Part shown: positions 51,747-62,580 of the stretch, in pieces
How positions within the stretch are numbered: the first letter of the stretch is position 1
Layout: each line of letters begins with the position of its first letter
Assembly: GCA_030737875.1 (NCBI GenBank)
Contig: CM060915.1
Location: 355,443,863 to 355,507,862 of the forward strand
Direction: 5' to 3'
DNA: 64,000 nt
DNA from: Allium sativum
Lineage: Eukaryota; Streptophyta; Magnoliopsida; Asparagales; Amaryllidaceae
The notes under the pieces: generated by a model
Told to the model about the DNA's origin: nothing
What the model saw: only the letters and a program-made list of their open reading frames with translations
Databases searched by the model: none
Translations under genes and position numbers: made by a program

Positions 51747-52348
51747 ATGATCCGCGAAGGCGACCCAGTCGACGAAATGCTCTTCATAATGAGAGGAAAG
51801 CTTCAAAGTGTCACCACAAACGGAGGAAGAACATGCTTCTTCAACTTCGAATCCCTCAAAAAAGCAGGAGACTTCTACAGCGAAGAGCTTCTGACCTGGG
51901 CACTCGACCTTCATAACTCGTCCAGTCTTTCCACTTCGACCAGAACCGTCAAAACACTGGCAGAGGTAGAAGATTTTCTTTAATGGTGGATGGCTTGAAA
52001 TTCGTTGCTTCTCAGTTTCGAAGGCTGCACAGCAAGCAACTGTGACACACGTTCAGGTTCTATTCACATCACTGGAGGACATGGGCTGCCTGTTTCATGC
52101 AGGCAGCGTGGAGAAGATATTCGAGGTAGAAGCTGAAAGAAAGCTTACACGAAGAGGAAAGTAGGCTGCAGCAGGCTTTGGTTAAGGAAAATGGCGATGC
52201 ACCAAGTTTTGAAGCGGCTATATATGCTTCTAGATTTGCAGCCAAGGCACTACAGGCCTTGAGGAATGGGACTATGAAAGCTAGGTTGCAGGAGAGGTTC
52301 CCTGTTATGCTTCTGCAAAAGCCTTTTGAACCTGTTTTACTATCATAG
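51747..52348 (+). pseudogene. Cyclic nucleotide-gated channel (CNGC) C-terminal fragment
   Basis: The frame opens with MIREGDPVDEMLFIMRGKLQ, the cyclic-nucleotide-binding domain of plant CNGC cation channels, and continues through EELLTWALD (the plant CNGC signature, with Ser where Gly is usual). One base is lost near 51978; homology resumes in the next frame (LKFVASQFRRLHSKQL, FYSHHWRTWAACFMQAAWRR), covering the calmodulin-binding/IQ region. In-frame stops follow near 52042 and 52122. The tail (YASRFAAKALQALR) ends at TAG 52346. The six membrane helices and the pore are absent, so only about a quarter of a normal 700-residue channel is present. Dead fragment. Confidence 0.88.
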
Positions 52349-53270
52349 AGCACTAGGCTTTTTGCAGTGATTTTGAATTATGTACGTATAGTGACAATGG
52401 TAAGTATGAATACGCAACTGCAATGGAGTGGTTAAATTTGTGTAGTGAAAGGATTTGAATCGCTTCTACTGTACATTATAAATCTTCTCATTGTTGTTTC
52501 TTTTTGGGTTTGCCATGCAGTGCACATTATGCTCCGCTTTGCAATTTTTCTGTTTATTTGGAACACCTTTTCTTTGTATCTTATTTGATTATAAGTGTCT
52601 TTGGTCTTTTCTTTAACTTTTTGTAGCCACTACTTGTTGGTAGTTTAGCAAGGATCGGCCCATCATCTTCTACTAAATTTTTACTCGTGTCACTATGCTT
52701 TATGCGTAGTCAGGTTTTGTTGTATTGTTCTTACCTGCTACGTTTTTTCATATCATATGTGTGCTTAGTCATTATTTGATTTGTCACTGAGGTGTTGTCT
52801 ATGTGCTCGTTGATATTATATGTCTGGTCTTGTGTATCTAGTTATTGTGCTTTAGTTGCATTTGCATATGGTCATTTTTTTCTTTGTTTACTGTTCATAC
52901 TATTAGAACCAAAATTAAACAATAATCAACAATTTCTGATTAGTGTCAACAATATCAACAAGTATAGAAAGAAGATAAATACATTTATCTTTTTAAAATA
53001 CTCCATAAAAAAGTACGCTGATAGTAAAAACACATGTAACAAAAGAACCATTTTGTCATTTCCATCGCATTCAACACAAAGAATGCTATTCACCCTAGCA
53101 ATTTCGCCATTCCCTTCTTTCTGCACCAAAAAAGAAAAAATTTGCATCTCAGAAAGAAAAGCGAATTATAGACCAAAAAATCCAAACTTTACATCAAGAG
53201 AGGGTCGACCTTAGCTCGAAGAGAATGTTAAACAAAATTTTAATGTTGAGACTTAAGATTTAATTGTATT
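52349..53270. other. Unassigned host sequence after the CNGC fragment
   Basis: T-rich then A-rich. A GATAAATACATTTATC palindrome lies near 52975. The 140-codon frame at 52792-53214 starts hydrophobic and ends in A-rich sequence with no recognisable homology, so it is not called. Confidence 0.45.
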
Positions 53271-53274
53271 ACAA

Positions 53275-53885
53275 GTGAACTAAAAAGATAAAATAGTTTA
53301 TCATTTTATATAACCATAACTAAAAATAAAAAATAGTCACCAATTGTAGAAATAAAATAGATAAACAATATATAGTATACATACATGAACAAAAGTATTA
53401 ACTTATTATAGATAAAACAAAGAAAATATTAACACAAATAAATTAAATAAAAACAACACAAAAAAAAATCTTTTATCATTTTAAATAACCAAATTAAAAT
53501 TTAAGCAAAAAAATAATTTAATTACAAAAATATTACAGAAACGACTATACAAAAGCACTAAATATTATAATTCAAACATAGTACACTTTTATATACAAAA
53601 TTATTCGGAAAAATATAAATTAAACTGTAACAAAATGATAAAAGGAATTATCATTTCAAAACATAAATCTATCTTCAATAATAAAAAACAAATTAACTAA
53701 AAAATCAACATATATCTACCTATAAAACTTAAAATGCTTTAAATGTAAAATAATAATCAAATAAAACTAACTTAAAAAGTACTGAAAAATAATGATAAAT
53801 CAATTTATCTTTTTAAACAACTAAATTAAAATACACAAAATAGCTTTGCCTTTACACATCACAACTTGCCTTTACATGTCAGCAA
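53275..53885. repeat. AT-rich repeat copy 2 with GATAAA palindromes
   Basis: Diverged direct copy of 26350-26760. GATAAA...TTTATC-type inverted repeats occur near 53284, 53466, 53637 and 53793, about 160-180 bp apart. Confidence 0.7.
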
Positions 53886-54539
53886 CATACACAAAATTCA
53901 AAAACAAAAAATTAGCATCATCTCACCAGGACTTCGAACGCCATCCAATCCTGTATATCATGCTACAACTGCCATCCACAACATCAAATTTTAAATACTC
54001 ATATCAACATCAAAATTTAATACAACCAATCTCTGTATAATAAAAAATCCACACAAATAGTAATTACCTTAAATAAAATTGTTTTTTTAACTAGAAGATT
54101 TACAATCTTACAGGCAAAAAGTTATAGTATTTTAAACATGTAATAAGTAAATTATGCATGTGCTTTCTGATCTAAAATTTTACTATATCTTTATCATATT
54201 TAGGTATAATGATAAACACATATATCATTGCAATCAATTTATAATGACAAAGAAGAAAAAAGATAAATCTCCAGTGTTTTTCTAAATTATGCATATTGCC
54301 CAATAGTGAACGAGATGGGAGCTTTGTGTTTACATAGAGTTGCATGGTGTTACTATTTGCTTCTACTTTGTAATATGCCAGACAAAATATACTTAATAAT
54401 GAGCTGGCATAAAGTATACATAACAGCAAGTAATCAACAAAATACACTCACAACAGCACAGATTTTTTCGATGATAGAAGTCAACCCAAATCAGCATTAG
54501 TCTTCACAACGAAATGGTAGACAAAAAAAACTCAAACAT
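53886..54539. other. Unassigned AT-rich flank of element E
   Basis: No gene recognised. AACAT (54535-54539) precedes E and would be its target duplication, but E's right end is outside the window. Confidence 0.45.
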
Positions 54540-54787
54540 TGTAAACCCCGTATATTCTATAACAGTGAAATTCATAAATTAAAGTATAATTAATACTAAT
54601 GAAAGAATTAAGGTAAATGGCTTACGCCATTGCGTTCGTCTCAGAATTCTGGTTAAGATAGAGTCCGAGTTTGCGTGAAACGGACTCCGTATGAAGGAGT
54701 TACGACCTTCGGAAGTTTCAGAATAAATTTGAATTCAAAAAACAGCTCAGATTAAGTTTAAAATTTGAAATTCGAGTTCAAACTGGG

Positions 54788-54811
54788 CTGGGCGGGAAAA
54801 CTCCCGCCCAG
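54788..54811. promoter_or_regulatory. 10-bp palindrome with E2F-like core in E LTR
   Basis: Arms CTGGGCGGGA and TCCCGCCCAG with loop AAAC. GGCGGGAAAA is the reverse complement of TTTTCCCGCC, the classic E2F site. It lies about 215 bp upstream of the TATA box and is kept in the 3' LTR at 62830-62853. Factor binding is inferred. Confidence 0.55.
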
Positions 54812-54815
54812 TGAC

Positions 54816-54922
54816 CAGGTCGACACTAGTGTCGACAGGACAGTCGACCTGGCCCCCCAGGTCGACTACGCAGTTGACTTGGGTGTCGACCTGCAGGTCG
54901 ACTTGCCTGGTCAGCCTGACCA
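54816..54922. repeat. GTCGAC cluster in E LTR promoter
   Basis: Six GTCGAC hexamers (54819, 54831, 54843, 54861, 54885, 54897) plus GTTGAC, mostly in the larger words CCAGGTCGAC and GTCGACCTG. The 3' LTR has lost part of the cluster (62870-62940). Confidence 0.8.
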
Positions 54923-55013
54923 GGTGGGTTTGACCCTGGTTCGACTCTGGTGTGCTGTACGGTCTGATTTCCCTCCCTGTTTGCATCTGACGGCTCAAAT
55001 TTACTTGAAAACT

Positions 55014-55022
55014 CTATAAATA
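55014..55022 (+). promoter_or_regulatory. TATA box in E 5' LTR
   Basis: CTATAAATA, identical at 63043-63051 in the 3' LTR. Transcription would begin near 55045 (inference), leaving over 2.6 kb of leader before gag. Confidence 0.65.
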
Positions 55023-56040
55023 CACACTAATACTCAACTAATTCACATAAGAAAATAAGAGAGGAGTCGTCATGCTGTCTGGGAGGAGTTGATCGTAGCC
55101 GCCAAGAAGCAAACTAAAGTCTAATCAAATCAATCAATAAATTGCTACCCAAAGGAGAGCATCTCCAAATTCAGAAAACAGAAATCAGAAAACAAGAATT
55201 CGTCACACGTTGTAAGTATAGTGGTCTTTCAGAATTTGAATAAAATTATGATGTGATACGATGTAATTGGGAATAGAATTGTATCATTGTAATGATGTAG
55301 ATCTTGTGTATTGTAATGTTTCTATCGTGATTATTTTTGGTGAATTGATTTGTGGCATAAATGGATCGATGCAAGTTTATTATACGTTTGTATATGAAAG
55401 TTTTGTGGCAAAGTCTATGATTAGATCCCTCTCATGTTTATGTTAATATTCCCTTTATGTTTATGTTGATATCGCGGACTATATACTTATGTAAACATGT
55501 TATAGATCTGAGATCTTTTATGCCTACATGACTCAAAACCTATGTATACATCTTAGATTCATCACAAGTATAATTGGATTAATATTAAGTATATTTGGGT
55601 TACACAAATTATGCTAGTATCATGTTAAAATGGACTGCTTGTTTTAAAGTTAGTTTACACCTTTGGGTTATGATAAAAAGTGGACATTTTATGAACATGT
55701 AACATGCTAGTTTGGTGTTTGACATTATGCCTAGTTATATATGTTTAAACTCACATCTAGGCAAATCCAAAGTTATGCTATTTCACATGTCACCTACTTA
55801 GTCATATGCCTATTTGAATGCAAGTTCATATGATCAAATGTTTATGTTAGTTGAATCGCCAAATTGCAAGTTCATGCGCTACACACCTTTTATGTGACAT
55901 AGAAATATTACATGTTCTTGATTTCCCCTTTTTCTCACGTTTATCAAGTTGGGCTGAATTGTGTCGAGCCCAACATTAGTACGTTCAAACGGGGGTAATA
56001 GCGTTGGGTGTGAAACATGATAAAAAAAAATATATATATA

Positions 56041-56101
56041 TGTTGGCATGTTTGGCGCATGCCAACAACTGTGATATTATAGCGGTATAAACTGTTATAC
56101 C
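56041..56101 (+). other. Two adjacent perfect hairpins in E LTR
   Basis: First: TGTTGGCATG (56041-56050) with CATGCCAACA (56058-56067), 10 bp, 7-nt loop. Second: GGTATAA (56084-56090) with TTATACC (56095-56101), 7 bp, 4-nt loop. Confidence 0.65.
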
Positions 56102-56176
56102 CAAAAATGAAGAACATGATATTTACATATTAAATTGAATAGTGAAATGTAAATTTAGAAAATACGACATGTTTAA

Positions 56177-56378
56177 CCCGAGGTTGGATTGAGTTGTGAC
56201 GTAAATCTGCCTAGACCCGCCCGGCTGTCTAGTAGTCACAACAATACCTATCCAATGTGGGTGGTCAAACATTGAGCCCAATAAAGACCCGAGGTTAGAC
56301 TGAACTACGGTGTAAACCTGCCCGGAACCAACCGGCACATCCAGTAACCGTAGTGATATATGTCTAATGTGAGTGGTC
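56177..56378 (+). repeat. Tandem pair of 111-bp hairpin units in E LTR
   Basis: Unit 1 56177-56266, unit 2 56288-56378; both begin CCCGAGGTT and end near GTGGTC. Unit 1 stem GTTGTGAC (56193-56200) with GTCACAAC (56235-56242); unit 2 stem ACTACGGT (56304-56311) with ACCGTAGT (56347-56354). Six of eight base pairs differ between units and every pair still matches. A nested CTAGAC/GTCTAG stem (56211-56216, 56227-56232) is in unit 1 and a CCGG/CCGG pair in unit 2. Confidence 0.75.
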
Positions 56379-56541
56379 GGTGCTCTAAAAGGCTAAGGAC
56401 AGGTGGTAGGGTTAAGTCAACTGAAAACACTTAACCAAAGACTCAACATGTTAACAAATACTGATGGGTGGGGGTTAGGTATATACATACACTTAACCAC
56501 TTAACATGTTTGACTAGAAAACCCTGGTAACGTAGGGACCC

Positions 56542-57042
56542 GTTTCAGCAGTAACCCAATTTAGGTATCAACGGTACCCTGAAACTAGGCAGGGTGGGGC
56601 ATGATTACTGGGCTGATTGTAAGCGGTCAAATAACGGCAATGTTAGGTGCACAGTGTAGGTCTAACGGTGTGCGGTCGTGCACGCACTCCAGAGCAACAA
56701 GCAGGGCACTGGGGGCACCAGTAGTATAACCTATGCCTTCTAGTAATTGTGTCGGGGCCGCCACCATGGGTCTTGATACACCCCATGGTGGGACCAACAT
56801 AGGTATCTACACTTCTTGGGGTAGCCGTAAGACACACGTACGAGTAGGAGCCGATCTTTAGAAAACAAAAAGGATCACTTCACCCTCAGCATGGGGTGCC
56901 GATTAGAGTAATACTAGTAAATGCAGAGATATGGTGTGGGTTCGATAGTATATTCGATTCTAGACTACACTCCCTTAGTTATGATACTATCCTGTTTTCA
57001 GTTTATGTCTATCATATCCTTTTCTTATTCATATACTGAAAA
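56542..57042 (+). other. Further perfect inverted repeats in E LTR
   Basis: GTTTCAG 56542 with CTGAAAC 56579. ACCTATG 56729 with CATAGGT 56798, enclosing CCACCATGGG 56761 with CCCATGGTGG 56782 (10 bp, 11-nt loop). GATAGTAT 56944 with ATACTATC 56984. TTTTCAGT 56995 with ACTGAAAA 57035. The last ends about 10 bp before TTTACTCAGG, comparable to the TTTACTCACACC block near the LTR ends of A and C. Confidence 0.55.
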
Positions 57043-57496
57043 GTCACTAGATTTACTCAGGCTTTATGTCTGACTCCGTTTTTCTTTTCGTCTCCTTTTC
57101 TTTCGTTCCCCCCCCAGGTCCACAGGGAGGAAACAACTCAGCCTAGTCAGACTCTTTTGCAAGCTTGAAGACAGTAGATGTACGGTTTGGATCTCTTTGG
57201 CTTGGATCATGGCTTTGGATATCATTATGGGGATTTTGTTGCTTTACTTTATGTTTTATGCTTCTTTGTTAATCAAGACAGTTATGGAAATGTAATGTTT
57301 TTGGAAGTATTGTAAGACAATTATGGTGTAGTTTGTGTAACACGTATTTTGATGAAATAAAAGTTGTTGTTTCTGCTGTTTAAAAATATGTGTATTTATA
57401 TCTGTCTTGTATATCTGTGACTTATACTTATAAACCTCCACCAAAATTAGGGCATTCCCTTTGTGAGTAACCCTAATGGAGGTGGGGTGTTTCACT

Positions 57497-57508
57497 TGGT
57501 ATCAGAGC
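57497..57508 (+). other. Primer-binding site of element E
   Basis: TGGTATCAGAGC, exact initiator tRNA-Met complement, 2 nt after the LTR end. Confidence 0.9.
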
Positions 57509-57682
57509 ATAGGTTTACCAGATAAGATAAAAAGTTTTTGAAATTGTTTTCATAAGAAAGTTTAAAGAAGCATTTCTTTTCAAGAAAAAAAAAGTGTTAT
57601 ATTTTAAAAGGCATAATCCCCCGAAGCCATGTTCGTTATCTCTCTCTATCCTTCATTTTGAATCTTTCCTTTCTGTTTCAGC

Positions 57683-60600
57683 ATGTCTGGAGACCTTAAC
57701 CTTCCTGAAGGGGTAACGATACCCGGCTGGTTTAGGAGGTACTTAGAAGCAAGGGCCAATGACGCGGGCCCAGCAAACATTCCTCCTCCAGTGGTAGCGG
57801 TTCCTCCTCCTGCCCCTCCTCTTGGAAATGCTTTTGCCAAAACATGTAGAGACTTCAAATCTATGGGTGGAAAGGACTTCCATGGAACTGAGCCTTTTGT
57901 AGGAGCAAGAAATTGGCTAAAGGAGACTGAGGATCTGTTTGACATCTTCAGAGTTGATGATAGGAAAAAGACACAGCTAGCAGCATGGTTGCTCAAAGGT
58001 GAAGCTTCCTATTGGTGGGAGATCACTAATGCTCCGAGGGCAGTGGAAACTTGGGATGATTTTAGGACAAGGTTCGAACTGAAATTCCTCTCCCAAGCTG
58101 AAAGGAGCCTACAAATAGAGAAGTTCTTGAATCTTAAACAGGGAAGCATGACGGTCAGAGAATACGTCAATCAGTTCAATCAGCTGGCCAGATTTGGGCT
58201 GGACTTAGTAAATACCCAACACAAGAAGGCGCTTCGCTTCGTCAAAGGTCTGAATGAACCTATACATAGCCTTGCCATGACCCATGTGTCCACGGGGGCG
58301 ACTTATGAAAGCTTGGTGGACATGGCATTGCTACATGAGGAAGATCACGGCAAGAAGGAGACTAAGGCTGACGAAAAGAAAGAAGGTTTATAGGCTAAGA
58401 AGACAGACTTTAAGAAATGAGGAAAGAACAAGAAGTCCCGTGAGAAGAGGAAGTGCCATTTCTGTGGCATAGTTGGACATATAGAGAAAGACTGTCGGAA
58501 GAAGAAGGCAAAGATGGGTGGTTTCTTTCATTGCGGAGAGACTGGGCACCAAGCTAAGGACTGCCCAAAGAAGAAAGGACAGGGACAGAAAGCTGGATCT
58601 ACTTCAGGGGGTCAAGTTCATGCTCTGACAGCACCTTCACAGGAGCGAGGTAGCAATATTTCTGTAGAAAGTGTAGTCTATCTTTATGATCATCCAGTTC
58701 ACACACTTTTTGACTCTGGTGCATCACACTCCTTTATTTCATCTGCTTTAGTAGAATCTCTGCATCTAGACACTATGGTTGAGGATCACTTAGTAGTTTC
58801 AAATCCAATTGGGGGCTCCGCTTACTTGTCAATGGTTTGTTTGGGTTTGAAAATCTCTATTCTCAGTGTTGAGTTTAGTTGTAATGCCTTTGTTCTAGGC
58901 TTCTCGGGATATGGTTTGATCTTAGGCATGGACTGGTTATCCAGTAACGGTGCCATTCTTGATTGTGAGAAAAGAGTAGTTAGACTCTTGAGTCGGCTTG
59001 GTAACACTCTAGAAATTTCCTGTAATCCTTTGAATGTTGTTATGCTTAGTTATCTAGAGTCGCTTAATGCTTCTGACGAGAATTTGCAGTCGGTTAGAGT
59101 AGTCCGGGAATATCTGGATGTCTTCGAGGAGGTGAAAGGCTTACCTCCGAAGCGGGAAATAGACTTTCGAATCTATCTTGTGGATAACGCAAAGCCCGTA
59201 GCTTTACCTATCAGACATATGGCTCTAAAAGAGAGAAAGGAGCTCAGTAAGCAGGTTAAAGAACTTCTTGAGAAGGGGTTCATTCGAAGGAGCATTTCAG
59301 AATGGGGTGCTCCAGTGGTGTTCGCAACCAAAGCAGACGGTTCGCTTCGCCTTTGTGTTGACTATAGGGAGTTAAACAAGTTGACCAAGAAAAATAGGCA
59401 CCCTCTTCCCTGAATCGACGATTTGTTTGATCAGCTTGTAGGTGCATCGGTTTTCTCCCAACTTGATCTAGCAACTAGGTTTCATCAGCTAAGAGTGGCT
59501 GAAGATAGTATTGATAAAATGGCGTTTAGAACCCCAGACGGTTTCTTTGAGTGGCTTGTCATGCCTTTCGGCCTGACAAATGCACCCGCTTATTTCGTGG
59601 ACCTAATGAGCAGAGTGTTCAGAGAATTCTTCAACAAGTTTGTGGTTGTCTTTGTGGACGATATCTTGATCTTTTCAAAGAGTGAGGAAGTGCATGCTCA
59701 ACATCTGAAGGAAATCATGGATACTCTCCGAGCACATCAGCTAAAAGCAAAATTTTCAAAATGCCACTTTTGGAGAGAAGAAGTAAGGTTTCTTGGGCAT
59801 GTAGTATCTAAAGAAGGGCTGGCTGTAGAACCCGCAAAGGTAGTTGCGGTGCAAGACTGGAAGGCACCAAAGAATGCAACTGAGGTCCGAAGTTTTCTAG
59901 GACTGGCAGGCTTCTACCGAAAATTCATAAGGGATTTTGCGAAAATCTCAGCTCCACTCACAAGGCTGACAAAGAAGAATCTAGTGTTCAATTGGGACTT
60001 GGATTGCGAGTTGGCTTTCCAACGCCTAAAAAGGGCTCTTACAATAGCCCCAGTCCTGACTCTGCCAGACGGAAGCAAGATGTTCACAGTTTATACAGAT
60101 GCATGTGGGACAGGACTAGGCGCTGTCTTGATGCAAGAAGGGAGGGTAGTAGCTTATGGTGGAAGGCAATTGAAAGTTCATGAAAAGAACTACCCGACCC
60201 ACGATCTTGAGTTAGCCGCCATTGTCTTTGCACTTAAGTCTTGGCGACATTATCTCCTAGGTGAGAAGTTCGAACTTTACACTGACCATAAATCGTTGAA
60301 ATAACTTTTCTCGCAGATAGATCTTAACTTGAGGCAATAGAGATGGATGGAGTTTCTTGCCTCGTATGACTTCGTGATTTCCTATACTCCGGGCAAGGGC
60401 AATGCGGTGGCAGACGCCTTGAGTAGAAAGAAACTGACCCTAAGCCCACTCTTTGTAGAAAGGCAAAGCCTAGAGTATATAGCCAGTTTTAACTTTAGGC
60501 CCTCCTCTGTTTTCGTACCGGGTTTGTTAGCATCTCTTGAGGTGCGCCTTACTCTTTTGGACACAATAGGGACGGCACAACGTGAGGACCCTCAGCTAGT

Positions 60601-61996
60601 CGAAGTGGTTGATAAACTAATTAGGGGTGAGACTTGTAGTCACCTCAGTAGATACTCTATTGATGATAAAGGCTGGCTGAGACGCAACGGAAGACTATGT
60701 GTTCCATAAGCAAAGGAGTTGATAAAGAAGGTTCTCGAGGAAGCACATCGTTCCAAGATGACAATACATCCAGGCGGAGACAAAATGTACAAGGACATGA
60801 AAAGAGTTTTCTTTTGGAATGGCATGAAGAAGGACGTGGCAGATTTCGTTTCTAAGTGTATGGTATGCCAACAAGTTAAAGCGGAACAGAAAAAGCCTGG
60901 AGGACTGCTTCATCCCCTAGAGGTCCCACAGTGGAAGTGGGATAGCATTTCAATGGACTTCGTTGATGGGCTGCCTAGGTCGAGAAGGGGAAATACTAGC
61001 ATTTGGGTAATAGTGGATAGGCTTACAAAGAGCGCCCACTTTTTACCTGTCAAGAGTAGAAGGACCGCCTCATCCCTAGCGTCTCTTTACATCAAGGAGA
61101 TAGTTCGACTCCATGGGATACCCTCCAGCATTGTTAGTGACCGAGACCCTATCTTCACAAGCGAGTTTTGACGAAGTTTGCAAGAAGCTGTAGGCATACA
61201 GTTATGTTTGAGCACGGCCTATCACCCCCAGACCGATGGACAGACAGAAAGGGTGAATAGAGTTTTAGAGGATCTTTTGAGACTTTGCGTTCTAGACTTT
61301 GGAGGGACATGGGAGGATCACCTTCCCTTAGTGGAGTTTGCTTACAACAATAGCTTCCAAGCTACCATAGGCATGGCACCCTTCGAAGCATTGTATGGAA
61401 GACCGTGCAAGTCACCAACTTGTTGGTGGGAGTCTATAGATAAGGTTATTCTTGGTCCAGACATGATCAGAGAAACTTCAGAAAAAGTGGACTTGATTCG
61501 AAGAAGGATGAAGATGGCCCAAGATAGACAGAAATCCTACGCCGACAAGAGAAGGACCGACCTTGAGTTCGAGGTTGGGGACAGAGTTTTTCTTAAGGTA
61601 TCTCCTCTAAGGAACGTCGTTCGCTTTGGATCCACTGGAAAGCTAGCACCAAGGTTTGTAGGACCATTTCCTATCATCGAGAAGGTTGGGAAGATGGCCT
61701 ATAGATTAGAGCTACCCGAAAAACTGGCCGGAGTTCACAACGTCTTTCATGTTTCTCACCTCCGGAAGTGTTTACACGAGTCTGCTGAAATAGTAGAGCC
61801 TAGCATTCTAGAAGAAGCCGAAGTGGAACGTGAAGCAACTGTGAGAAGAGTTCCAACACGCATCTTAGGAACTGAAGTGAAAAAGCTATGCAACCGCGAA
61901 GTCAAGCTCGTCAAAGTTCAGTGGAGCGACGCCGAGGAAGACGTAACTTGGGAAACTGAGGCTAGAATACGCGCTGCCTACCCTTTTCTTTTTTAG
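57683..61996 (+). pseudogene. Element E gag-pol polyprotein with chromodomain, seven in-frame stops
   Basis: One frame of 1438 codons including the final TAG at 61994, no frameshift. Internal stops are at 58391, 58418, 59411, 60302, 60338, 60707 and 61169. ATG 57683 follows a clean leader and begins MSGDLNLPEG. Gag (ANWLKETEDLF-like region) is followed by a CCHC knuckle near residue 258 (CHFCGIVGH). The second knuckle near residue 283 has lost its first Cys (FFHCGETGH). The protease has DSGA near 344 and the RT has FVDD near 658. RNase H follows, with [12 protein letters not shown]. Integrase keeps the HHCC finger (EAHRSK...H, CMVC) and catalytic D, D, E near 1092, 1153 and 1189, spaced 35 between the last two. 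The chromodomain (KLVKVQW...TWETEA) ends the protein. Inactive as it stands; could only move with helper proteins. Confidence 0.94.
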
Positions 61997-62580
61997 GGTA
62001 CATCTTTGATCCCTCTTTTTTCCTTAAGTTATGCTTTATCTATCTTTTAGGTATATCTCCTCGGTCCTTTTCCTAAATCTTTAGGTAGAAAGCAAATGGA
62101 TGCAAACATGTATTTGAAAACATGTTATGGATGATGGCTGCAAGTGGTTGCTCGTGGATGCATATACACACACATTCTAGGTTTTAGACCGGCTCAGTCA
62201 CTTCATATTGCATATGCATATATGTATTCTCGTTCATATGTGGTTGAAATTTTATATGTTATCATATGGTTGTAGCATTTGTATGAATTGTTGTGCACTC
62301 ATGTAGAATCATGAGTAGGAAAAATTTGCATACATGATGGATTCATGACACTTACATGATTCACATTTAGGAGGTCAACTGAATCAGTGGACCGCCTGAT
62401 TTCTACATTAGATAAGGAAATATACACACACAATGCATATGATCATAAAGCATTAGAAGTCTTTAACGACAATGGACACCTGTGTTTGTTGGTTGAGTAG
62501 ATGGACGATTGGATGGTAGGATATACATTCTTCCTAAACTTGAAGATTTCGGGGACGAAATCCTTTTAAGTGGGGGAGAA
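61997..62580 (+). other. Element E 3' non-coding region and polypurine tract
   Basis: No gene. Ends with TTTCGGGGACGAAATCCTTT and AAGTGGGGGAGAA, the same pre-PPT motif and polypurine tract as in A, B and C. Confidence 0.8.

Larger units (their letters stand above)
54540..57494 (+). repeat. Element E 5' LTR (2955 bp)
   Basis: Starts TGTAAACCCCGTATATTC, ends GGGGTGTTTCA. The first 1.4 kb matches the visible 3' LTR closely. Holds an E2F-like palindrome, a GTCGAC cluster, a TATA box at 55014 and a run of perfect inverted repeats at 56041-57042. No gene; short frames at 54747-55019 read the GTCGAC repeats. Confidence 0.92.

Noticed and set aside
52792..53214. 140-codon frame with a hydrophobic start
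   Set aside because: No homology, crosses from T-rich to A-rich DNA, no related copy.
53030..53220. Possible exon on the minus strand after a TTTTTTGGTGCAG acceptor-like sequence
   Set aside because: The short translation matches no family I can name and meets a stop.
54816..54922. CRISPR-like array
   Set aside because: Hexamer repeats with irregular spacing in a plant LTR; no spacers or cas genes.
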